DNA of 64,000 bases. Source: Mycoplasmatota bacterium (GTDB lineage Bacteria > Bacillota_I > Bacilli_A > Haloplasmatales > Haloplasmataceae). This document shows positions 36,498 to 43,744 of this stretch, piece by piece. The notes under the pieces were generated by a model. The model was not told where the DNA came from, did not search any database, and saw only the letters and a program-made list of their open reading frames with translations. Position 1 is the stretch's first letter, and every line of letters begins with the position of its first letter. The translations under genes and the position numbers were made by a program. The DNA is taken from the NCBI GenBank assembly GCA_018394295.1, contig CP074573.1, forward strand, positions 1,364,001 through 1,428,000, read 5' to 3'.

Positions 36498-37445
36498 CTA
36501 CCTTGTTTTCCATAATGCCATCGGATGATTCTTTATTCTACAAAGGACATCCGAATGTTCAAAAAGCAGTTCCGGTACGTACTTGTTATTTTCAAATTGT
36601 TCTAAAAATTCTCCCTCTGAATTTGTTAATACCATTAAATCTTTAATGAATTGTTTTACAACCTTTTTTACTATATCTAAATCAAATTGATCTTTTCTTC
36701 TAATAACAGGTAATAAGTCTGTTTTAATTTTATATTTACTTATAGAATCTATAGCTTTGGTATCAAAAGTCTTATTAATCTTCTTTGCTGAAATTGCTGC
36801 ATAAAAAACCACACACTTTCTCAACAATACCTCTTCACTTTCATCAAACAAACCAAATTTAATCATATTTCCAACATCATATAAATCTCGAGCAGCAGCT
36901 CTGCTTAACAAAGCATTAATCTTACTACCAAATATCTCGATGGCAGCTAAAGATTTCACTTTATATTCACTAGAAAAATGCTGTGTCACGATAGGTCGTT
37001 CTTCTACTGGAAGTACATGGGCTCTTAATGAATAGTTGATTTCTATTTTTATATTGTCCTTATTGCCTATCAAGTTTATATACTCATAGACCCAGGAATC
37101 TAAACTATGTGGAGTCTTCGTTTTTAAACTTTTTGTATATCCTTGAGAAGTCATATATCTGTCGATAACAGAATTAATGGCTTTTCTGTTTTCTAACATG
37201 ACATCTTTACTGTCTAATTTTATGTAATCTAAATCTATATCTACAGATAACCGTGGTAGATTAAAAATCGTTAGATTGATAGCTGTTCCCCCTTTTAAAG
37301 CGAGGCTATCTTTAAGTAAAGGATTTGTGTTAAAATACTCTAAAATATCTGCTAACCGGGTCACTTTTTCTAAAGTATCTCGTATGAATCCTAATTCTTT
37401 TGCTTTTTTTCCCATGTACAGGATGTCATAACTAGACAAGTTCAT
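36498..37445 (-). CDS. abiEii: AbiEii toxin, nucleotidyltransferase
   Basis: 315 residues from the ATG at 37445, which lies just after AAGGTGGTG; earlier starts are unlikely. Nucleotidyltransferase motifs LALKGGTAINL and RLSVDIDLDY (G-G...DxD), KIEINYS, and the helix ALLSRAAARDLYD. Members of this family add nucleotides to tRNA acceptor ends or similar targets and act as type IV or related toxins in phage-induced abortive infection. It overlaps the antitoxin gene by 14 nt, the standard AbiE layout. Confidence 0.9.
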   Translation of the reverse strand: MNLSSYDILYMGKKAKELGFIRDTLEKVTRLADILEYFNTNPLLKDSLALKGGTAINLTIFNLPRLSVDIDLDYIKLDSKDVMLENRKAINSVIDRYMTSQGYTKSLKTKTPHSLDSWVYEYINLIGNKDNIKIEINYSLRAHVLPVEERPIVTQHFSSEYKVKSLAAIEIFGSKINALLSRAAARDLYDVGNMIKFGLFDESEEVLLRKCVVFYAAISAKKINKTFDTKAIDSISKYKIKTDLLPVIRRKDQFDLDIVKKVVKQFIKDLMVLTNSEGEFLEQFENNKYVPELLFEHSDVLCRIKNHPMALWKTR

Positions 37446-38199
37446 CACCACCTTGATCCATAAATTCAAATAATCCTTCTGGTAACACTAACTTCCATTC
37501 ACTATTATAATAACCAGCGTTTGTATATTCCTTTAATAAATATCTAGTGCTATTCCCTATTTTACTTCTACAATATTGAATAAAATCTTCAGACAATTGC
37601 ACATCGAGCATGTAATTTTCTAAAAGAAAACCTGTTTTCTGGTATAGAGCTTGTATAGTATAACACCCAAGATAAGTTTTTAATTTATCTTCATCTAAAT
37701 ACTGTACTCTTTCAAGACATTTCAAAAGTTCTTCGAAACCACCTATTTTTTGAAAATCCTTTATATTATCTATAACAGTTCGCTCCAAATCTGTTACTCG
37801 GATTCCTTCGGTATTCTTAGGCTTAATGACCCCTGAGTTTATTTTTGAAGCCACATACTTATAACTCACACCTTCAAATTCAAAATCTCTAAATCGAGTC
37901 TCAGAAGATATATATACTTCATAGTAAACTTGATTTGCTAGACCAAAATATTCAAAGGCAGTATGATGAGAAATGTAAGCGGATGGGGTTATTGCGCATG
38001 CTATTTGATATCTTGATGCGATTACCTGATTTGTCGCAGGATTCACACATGAATAAACATTGTTTCTTATCTTTTTAACTAACCCTTTCCTCATTAAACG
38101 TCCAAGAAGGGAATACGCAGTTTTCTTATTATTTGTTAATTGTTCAACATTAGCAAGAGAAAATACGCTTAGTTTAGCTAATTCAGTATAACCAGTCAA
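37432..38199 (-). CDS. abiEi: AbiEi antitoxin and repressor
   Basis: Start chosen at TTG 38199, because GAGGTGA lies 5-6 nt before it; an ATG at 38232 has no site. About 255 residues: an N-terminal winged helix (NKKTAYSLLGRLMRKGLVKK), then the AbiEi antitoxin domain (ITPSAYISHHTAFEYFGLA, TDLERTVIDNI). AbiEi proteins repress their own operon by binding inverted repeats, and one is seen directly upstream. Confidence 0.88.
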   Translation of the reverse strand: MTGYTELAKLSVFSLANVEQLTNNKKTAYSLLGRLMRKGLVKKIRNNVYSCVNPATNQVIASRYQIACAITPSAYISHHTAFEYFGLANQVYYEVYISSETRFRDFEFEGVSYKYVASKINSGVIKPKNTEGIRVTDLERTVIDNIKDFQKIGGFEELLKCLERVQYLDEDKLKTYLGCYTIQALYQKTGFLLENYMLDVQLSEDFIQYCRSKIGNSTRYLLKEYTNAGYYNSEWKLVLPEGLFEFMDQGGDELV

Positions 38200-38218
38200 C
38201 TTAGTCACCTCGTATAAT

Positions 38219-38248
38219 GTAATTACAGTCATAATTTGCTGTAACTAC
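38219..38248 (-). promoter_or_regulatory. Inverted repeat, candidate AbiEi operator
   Basis: GTAATTACAG (38219-38228) and CTGTAACTAC (38239-38248) are inverted with one mismatch and a 10-bp spacer, placing the halves two DNA turns apart. It lies just upstream of the abiEi binding site. AbiEi in other systems binds such repeats. Confidence 0.6.
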
Positions 38249-38300
38249 ATTTTTTATATTATAATTATATTTAATAACTAGTAGACTATTTTCTGTCACC

Positions 38301-38387
38301 TTACAGCTTATAAGACTGTTTTAGTGAGTTTATAGCTACAGCTTTATTTAATATGTTAATTAGTTAGTTACAGCGAATAGACTGTTT
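38301..38387 (+). repeat. Two direct repeats in the IS110 leader
   Basis: TTACAGCTTATAAGACTGTT (38301-38320) and TTACAGCGAATAGACTGTTT (38368-38387) differ mainly in the middle. They could be the two loops of a bridge RNA or regulatory sites; the TTACAGC word also occurs in the neighbouring abiE operator. Confidence 0.45.
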
Positions 38388-38468
38388 ATCAATAGCGAGG
38401 TTACATTTATAAAGTTTGTAGTGACACGCTACTAGTAATAGCTATTTATATGGGAGGATTTATATATC

Positions 38469-39653
38469 ATGATTTATGTAGGTATTGATGTTGCTTCGAA
38501 AAAACATGATTGCTTTATTACTGATCACAACGGAGTAGTTCCCTGTGATGTATTTACGATTACTAATGATATTGAGGGTTTTAAAAAACTCTCTAAAGTT
38601 ATTAATGACTTTAAAGAGTTAGTTAATGATAATTATGTGCGTATAGGATTAGAGTCTACAGGGCATTATTCTAAGAACATACTGAATTATCTTTTTGACC
38701 AACAATTTGATGTTTACTTATTTAATCCACTTTTAACCAGTATGGCTAAGAAAGCTTCATCTGTTCGTAAAACTAAAACAGATAAAACCGATGCAAAAGC
38801 CATCTGTAAATTTCTACAAGGAAATTGGAAAGACTTCCAACCCTATACAAGAAAATTATACCATGCCGAAGAACTAAAGTCATTAACACGTCACAGAATT
38901 AGATTAACTAAAGAGATTTCTCAAACTAAAATTCAATTATCTAATCTAATTGACTATGCTTTTCCAGAATATAAAACTGTATTTAGTAACTTATATATAA
39001 ATTGTTCATTAGAATTATTAAAAACCTACTCTATTCCTTCTGTAATCAAAAACACACGTATAGATGCGTTATCTAATCTTCTTAAAAAGCATTCTAAGGG
39101 CCATCACTATTTAACCACTGCGAAATTAATTAAACAATTAGCGAAAGAATCTATTGGCGATGATGCTTCATATTATGCTTTTGAAATCCGATTAATTGTT
39201 GAGAAAATTCAGTTTTTAAATTCACAACTAGATCAATACGATAACTACATAAAAGAAATAATGGATAAACACTTTTCTATAATTCTTTCTATTCCTGGCG
39301 TTGGATATACAACAGGAGCAATATTAATTGCCGGTATTGGCGATATTTCATTATTTTCTAGTGAAGATAAACTAGTTGCTTTTATTGGTGCTGAACCATC
39401 TATTTATCAATCTGGTGAATTTGAATCTAGTAATTCGAAAATGTCAAAACGAGGCTCAAAATACATGCGTTATGCAATACATCATGTATCTAATAGAATC
39501 ATTCATTCAGATGAAAAATTCTCTAAATATTATCAAAAAAAGATTAATGAAGGTAAACACCATTTTGTTGCATTAAGCCATGTAGGAAAGAAAGTTATAA
39601 GAACCATATATTCTATATTGAAATATAATACAGCTTATGTAACTAAACATTAA
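38469..39653 (+). CDS. IS110-family transposase
   Basis: 394 residues. The RuvC-like DEDD domain is complete: VGIDVASKKHD (Asp), IGLESTGHYS (Glu) and KTDKTDAKAI (two Asp). The C-terminal Tnp20 domain has SIPGVGYTTGAILIAGIGD and the serine region SSNSKMSKRGSKYMR. Full length with no stops, so possibly active. GGGAGG precedes the ATG. It recombines element and target DNA guided by a bridge RNA in studied relatives. Confidence 0.93.
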   Translation: MIYVGIDVASKKHDCFITDHNGVVPCDVFTITNDIEGFKKLSKVINDFKELVNDNYVRIGLESTGHYSKNILNYLFDQQFDVYLFNPLLTSMAKKASSVRKTKTDKTDAKAICKFLQGNWKDFQPYTRKLYHAEELKSLTRHRIRLTKEISQTKIQLSNLIDYAFPEYKTVFSNLYINCSLELLKTYSIPSVIKNTRIDALSNLLKKHSKGHHYLTTAKLIKQLAKESIGDDASYYAFEIRLIVEKIQFLNSQLDQYDNYIKEIMDKHFSIILSIPGVGYTTGAILIAGIGDISLFSSEDKLVAFIGAEPSIYQSGEFESSNSKMSKRGSKYMRYAIHHVSNRIIHSDEKFSKYYQKKINEGKHHFVALSHVGKKVIRTIYSILKYNTAYVTKH

Positions 39654-39677
39654 CATATTAAATTATCAAAGATCTAA

Positions 39678-39703
39678 AACTCAAAGTTCCTTGAGTTCTT
39701 TTT
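39678..39703 (+). terminator. Terminator after the transposase
   Basis: AACTCAA pairs with TTGAGTT around AGTTCC, followed by CTTTTT. Confidence 0.75.
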
Positions 39704-40078
39704 AGCATACTTATTTATTTAGAAAATATTTTTTAAAATTTTTATTAAAAAACACTTGCATTCTAAATAGTTAGCTCACTTTAATATTTGCTAATAATTC
39801 TTCACAAACAAAGAATTATGTACTAATTATAAAGTAATAATCTCTATTAATATTCTTAATTAGTCATTTTATATTTATTTTTCTTTAATATTATCACGTT
39901 TTTCTTTAAATGTGAAGTATTTCGTTCAATTTTTAAAGATAATACAGAAAAATATAGTTTACCAAAGATTGCTGAAATATAATTATGAAAATTTAATACA
40001 TATCCTTATTAGATTCAAATAACTAACATCAATTTTCATTATATAGTCACAAAAAACATTTATATAAATATAAAAAAA
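39704..40078. other. Non-coding stretch
   Basis: No gene or repeat seen; it contains the undetermined right end of the IS110 element. Confidence 0.4.
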
Positions 40079-40100
40079 CCTAGAATAAAAATATTCTAGG
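40079..40100 (-). terminator. Terminator of the cobamide operon
   Basis: Minus-strand CCTAGAATA pairs perfectly with TATTCTAGG and is followed by seven T. It lies 145 nt after the last gene. Confidence 0.75.
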
Positions 40101-40244
40101 AAATATTTAGATTTGTCCTAATTAATTGTCAACAAAGAATATAATAAGGTTTTTATTCTGTAAATAACTAAATCTTAATAGTTGTGTTATTAAGAAATTG
40201 CCTTATACTTAATAAAAAATAAATTAAGCACCTTTAAATCTTTT

Positions 40245-40910
40245 TTAGTTTAAAATTGTTATTTTATTTAATAGGCTTTTAGGCAATGAATTAAAATTAT
40301 CATATTCAATTAAAACACTGGTTGATGGACCAGCGCTTTTATATAAATCAATTGTATCTGAAGTAAATGATTTATCAAATATTCTTTTCCCTTTTTCATA
40401 TATTCCCTTTGAACCAATACAAACAACTTTAGAAATATTAGAATTGTTAACTAATTGTTTAAATTCTTTTAAAGTAATCACTTGGTGAGGATTATCAATT
40501 AGTTCATTTCCAATAAGAGGATATCCCACAACTGCATAATTATTATATCTTGGTCTTTCCTTATCTAGTTTTTCTCCGATAACAGTGACACTAAATGCAG
40601 ATTGATTCATAGTAAAATTAGTTTCTGTACTACTAATATATGGGATGTTAATTTCAAGTTCTTCTAGTACTTTATTTATTCCACTTACTAATTTATGATG
40701 ATTTTCATCACCACAAAAATTAGTAAATACTAAGGCTTTAAGAGTTGTATTTTGACTCATATTTTCCATTACCGCATTTCTAACTGTATAATAGGATAAT
40801 AATTCACAAGAAACTTTAACTTGATCATCCTTTTTCTCACCAATACTACCTGCGTTGTCTACTGTCACTATTAAGTTGCTTGTATCTTTAAGTTCTAAAT
40901 AATCTTTCAT
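40245..40910 (-). CDS. cblS: Probable alpha-ribazole kinase CblS
   Basis: 221 residues of a PurM-like kinase fold: DTSNLIVTVDNAGSIGEKKD at the start and ALVFTNFCGDENHHKL in the middle. CblS phosphorylates alpha-ribazole, the activated lower ligand, to its 5'-phosphate. It occurs with the transporter CblT in Firmicutes that salvage alpha-ribazole. Last gene of the riboswitch-controlled operon, together with cblT. No ATP-site mutations are evident. The name rests on length, fold pattern and its neighbours. Confidence 0.75.
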   Translation of the reverse strand: MKDYLELKDTSNLIVTVDNAGSIGEKKDDQVKVSCELLSYYTVRNAVMENMSQNTTLKALVFTNFCGDENHHKLVSGINKVLEELEINIPYISSTETNFTMNQSAFSVTVIGEKLDKERPRYNNYAVVGYPLIGNELIDNPHQVITLKEFKQLVNNSNISKVVCIGSKGIYEKGKRIFDKSFTSDTIDLYKSAGPSTSVLIEYDNFNSLPKSLLNKITILN

Positions 40911-40972
40911 AATATCTTCACTTCGATTCTGTAATATTCTTTAGTTATATAGTTAGTAATAAGTTTATATAC

Positions 40973-41746
40973 TTACCACAAAGGTAAAAAATCATATATT
41001 AAAACACCCAAGAATAAGAGCACTTCTGTAATTTCAATGTAAGCTCCAATAATATCACCAGTGATTCCACCAAACTGTTTTAAAGCAAATTTTCTATAAA
41101 TGAACAGATATATAAGAGCGATTAAAATCATAAATATTGTTATGTATATCTGGTTTATAATAAACCCAAAAGTAACTACTAGGATAAAGTAAAGGATAAA
41201 ATACACTTGATATTTTTTATTAAGTTTTCCATACATTGAAGCTAATGAATCTTCTTTTGCGAATTTTGTGTTTAATAGTAAAATTGATTGAAATAATCTT
41301 GATATAATTGGAATTAATAATATTACAAGTGTTAGTTTATTTTGAATTATTATTTCATTAATGATTACTAATTTACTACAAAGTAATACAAACAAATAGA
41401 CAGCAGCAAAAGCACCAATATTTGAATCTTTCATTATAAGTAATTTTTTTGGTATATCTCTTCTACTAAAATGAGCATCACATGTATCCATGAATGCATC
41501 TAAATGTAATCCCCCTGTAATAAATATGAAAAATACTACAATTAGCATTGAACCAAATAGAGATGAAAAATTTAAATAATCTATTAACAAAATAACAACA
41601 TATAAAAATAATGCTATTACAACACCAATTAAAGGGATAAATATAGGCATATACTTGTTGTCTTCTTCATTCCATTCTATAAAAGGAACTCTTATTGTAG
41701 TAAAAAAGCCAACTGTCATAATAAATCTCTTGAATAGTTTCTTCAT
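40973..41746 (-). CDS. cobS: Adenosylcobinamide-GDP ribazoletransferase
   Basis: 258 residues from the ATG at 41746, behind AAAGGAAG; longer starts are unlikely. Membrane enzyme with about seven helices. Conserved FIFITGGLHLDAFMDTCDAHFSRR (Mg-binding Asp-rich region, broken here by naming ITGGLHLDAFMDTCDAH) and KQFGGITGDIIGAYIEITE are diagnostic. It joins alpha-ribazole(-phosphate) to adenosylcobinamide-GDP, the last step of cobamide assembly. The partner cobU is not in the window. Confidence 0.92.
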   Translation of the reverse strand: MKKLFKRFIMTVGFFTTIRVPFIEWNEEDNKYMPIFIPLIGVVIALFLYVVILLIDYLNFSSLFGSMLIVVFFIFITGGLHLDAFMDTCDAHFSRRDIPKKLLIMKDSNIGAFAAVYLFVLLCSKLVIINEIIIQNKLTLVILLIPIISRLFQSILLLNTKFAKEDSLASMYGKLNKKYQVYFILYFILVVTFGFIINQIYITIFMILIALIYLFIYRKFALKQFGGITGDIIGAYIEITEVLLFLGVLIYDFLPLW

Positions 41747-41835
41747 AAGCATCTTCCTTTCCACTTCTACCTCACTAAACATAATCTGTTTCTTTAATCT
41801 AGTACTTAATATTTCCTTCTAACAAAACAATAAAA

Positions 41836-42321
41836 TTAATACTCCTCATACGAATCAGAAAAAATATTTTTAATTCTTTCATAAACAAGTATCCCAACAA
41901 GGATGTTTAAAGTACTAGCTATTGCAATTGGAATAAACGTCGCTATAACTGCTTCTGTTGGTAATAGTAATAATAAAAATGGAGCAGCAAGGAATGTATT
42001 TAATAAAACGCCTACAATAAATCCAATCATCTTACTTTTCTTATAGAGAAATCCAAACATATAACAACTACCAAACATTGACGTTGCGATAATAAAATGA
42101 ATTAATATTCCAAATGGAAACCCTGAAGAATAAGCGGTTGCCAAATGTCCAATAAAACCAATAATCCCCCCAATAAAAGGCACAAATAGGACAGCTGCTA
42201 AATAACCAGGTACAGCGTCAAACGATGCTGTTGCAACACCTAATGGTAGTTTTACTAGTGATAGAGGAACACTTAATGCAATTAGTACCGCAATAATAGT
42301 TATTTTTTTTGTGTAATTCAT
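41836..42321 (-). CDS. cblT: Alpha-ribazole transporter CblT
   Basis: 161 residues, five to six helices, with the ECF-S-like pattern VPGYLAAVLFVPFIGGIIGF and AYSSGFPFGILIHFIIATSM. It matches CblT, which takes up alpha-ribazole in Firmicutes such as Listeria and Geobacillus. The neighbouring CblS then phosphorylates it. Third gene order position between cobC and cobS supports the assignment. Confidence 0.8.
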   Translation of the reverse strand: MNYTKKITIIAVLIALSVPLSLVKLPLGVATASFDAVPGYLAAVLFVPFIGGIIGFIGHLATAYSSGFPFGILIHFIIATSMFGSCYMFGFLYKKSKMIGFIVGVLLNTFLAAPFLLLLLPTEAVIATFIPIAIASTLNILVGILVYERIKNIFSDSYEEY

Positions 42322-42417
42322 AATCTTCTCCTTTATATTTTTTATATTCTTTTAATCAATCTTATGTATTTGAATAAGATTGATTAATAAACTAAAAGTT
42401 CAAATAAACTATTTTTT

Positions 42418-42996
42418 TCATTGAAAGATCTCGTAACCAATAAATTTACCACCTTCATATTCTAATACATAACCTAAACCGTTTGGTATTTCCCATTCAA
42501 AGAAGTTTCTAGATTCATCAATCAGTGTTGACATGATGACTCTTATTACACCACCATGAGTCATAAATAATGAATCACTTTTTAATGTTTTTACATAATC
42601 TAAGAAGTTTGTGATAACTCTTTTCTTAAAATCTTGATAATTCTCACCATTTATAGGCGTTATATTAAAATGATCATTAATCCAAGATAAGTAATTTTTA
42701 TTATGCTTAAGATCTTGATAGGTTAATCCTTCAAAATCTCCAAAATTTATTTCATCTAAAAAGGGTAATAACTCTTTGATATTAACATTTTTACCATATA
42801 TCACTTCTAGTGTTTGCTTAGTCCTATTTAATGAAGAAGCATATAAATCAATATTTTCAGGATAATTAGTATATTTTTTTACTTCTAATATTTCAGATAT
42901 CCCCTTTTCTGATATATCAATTTCATTTTTACCAGTGTATCTTTTTTCTTCATTTGCTTTTGTTTTGGCATGTCTAAGTAGGTAAATTTTCATCAT
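42418..42996 (-). CDS. cobC: Alpha-ribazole phosphatase-like histidine phosphatase
   Basis: 192 residues of the phosphoglycerate-mutase-like superfamily: IYLLRHAKTKANEEKRYTG (RHG-type phosphohistidine motif), SLNRTKQTLEVI, and FMTHGGVIRVIM with the second His. First gene of the cobamide operon, directly after the riboswitch. CobC removes the 5'-phosphate from alpha-ribazole phosphate or cobalamin phosphate. Which of the two Met codons starts is open. Confidence 0.85.
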   Translation of the reverse strand: MMKIYLLRHAKTKANEEKRYTGKNEIDISEKGISEILEVKKYTNYPENIDLYASSLNRTKQTLEVIYGKNVNIKELLPFLDEINFGDFEGLTYQDLKHNKNYLSWINDHFNITPINGENYQDFKKRVITNFLDYVKTLKSDSLFMTHGGVIRVIMSTLIDESRNFFEWEIPNGLGYVLEYEGGKFIGYEIFQ

Positions 42997-43084
42997 TAAC
43001 TCCTTTAGTTATTTAATAACTATTTTACTAATGCTAATCAATTTAAAATGTTTTTTTTAATGTTTACATCAAGCAATTTAAACA

Positions 43085-43118
43085 AATAAAAAAAGTCATA
43101 CCCCAAGGAATATGACTT
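43085..43118 (-). terminator. Riboswitch expression platform terminator
   Basis: AAGTCATA pairs with TATGACTT around a 10-nt loop, followed by seven or more T on the minus strand. It lies about 45 nt after the riboswitch, before cobC. Confidence 0.85.
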
Positions 43119-43164
43119 ACATACTAAAGTTACCAAGCAAAAAAAACTTGTTTATTATAAATCT

Positions 43165-43335
43165 CATTACCCAGGAGAATAATTTGTGTAGTGGTAGGTC
43201 TACCGGCTTAACTTCATCCTACTTTGCGCCTTCCCGATTTCTCAGTGACTAAATGCATTTCGTCTGTATCACGGTTGCTGGGACAGCTTGAGCTTCAAAC
43301 TCAATTCCCTGTTATGTCCTTAGGACACCATTACA
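43165..43335 (-). promoter_or_regulatory. Cobalamin riboswitch
   Basis: The conserved blocks are present in order on the minus strand: GGTG, AACAGGGAA, CCCAGCAACCGTGATAC, GTCACTGAG, CGGGAAGGCGC, AGTAGGATGAAGTTAAGCC and the B12 box GCCGGTAGACCTACCACT. It senses adenosylcobalamin-type cobamides. When it binds, the following terminator should form and shut off cobC-cblT-cobS-cblS. Confidence 0.95.
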
Positions 43336-43443
43336 TATATTCAGTTGATTAAATCTTATCATTACTAATAAAAATAGTCAATAACATGTTACCTTATATT
43401 GTACTTTTTTACAATTGTCTTTTACTCTTTCTCAACAAAGAAA

Positions 43444-43472
43444 AGAGTACATTTATTATCAAAATGTACTCT
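43444..43472. terminator. Hairpin between adhE and the riboswitch
   Basis: AGAGTACATTT pairs perfectly with AAATGTACTCT, with a T-rich tail on the minus strand. It may end adhE readthrough. Confidence 0.65.
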
Positions 43473-43499
43473 TTAATATTATTCTCACATAATTATTTA

Positions 43500-43610
43500 C
43501 CTAAGATATCTTGAAGGTTATAGAAGTCACCTAAATATTTTTCTATAGATAATTTATATCTATCTTGCATTGATAAACAAGTGTGCGAGCAACAAAAAAA
43601 ATTCTTCTTA
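43500..43610 (-). pseudogene. Short coding remnant
   Basis: Minus-strand SHTCLSMQDRYKLSIEKYLG, then DFYNLQDILGK and a stop. It has no start and no recognised family. Confidence 0.3.
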
Positions 43611-43700
43611 ATCATTTGTATTTGCTTGTATAGAATTAATAATTCTTTTTATAATAACCAAATTTTAAATAACTCTAACATTAAATTATTTAATTTAAAA

Positions 43701-43730
43701 CATGAACCTAATATGGAAATATTAGGTTCA
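43701..43730 (-). terminator. 30-nt palindrome after adhE
   Basis: ATGAACCTAATA pairs perfectly with TATTAGGTTCAT. Nearly the same 30 bases occur inside the aminotransferase gene (34549-34578). It sits 15 nt after the adhE stop and can serve as its terminator. Confidence 0.6.
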
Positions 43731-43744
43731 TAATTCTTAAAAAA

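Larger units (their letters stand above)
38280..39703 (+). mobile_element. IS110-family insertion sequence (ends not defined)
   Basis: One transposase gene, a 180-nt non-coding leader and a terminator after it. IS110 elements lack terminal inverted repeats, so the ends cannot be fixed here. In the IS110 group the left non-coding end encodes a bridge RNA, which would place it at about 38280-38465. Confidence 0.6.
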
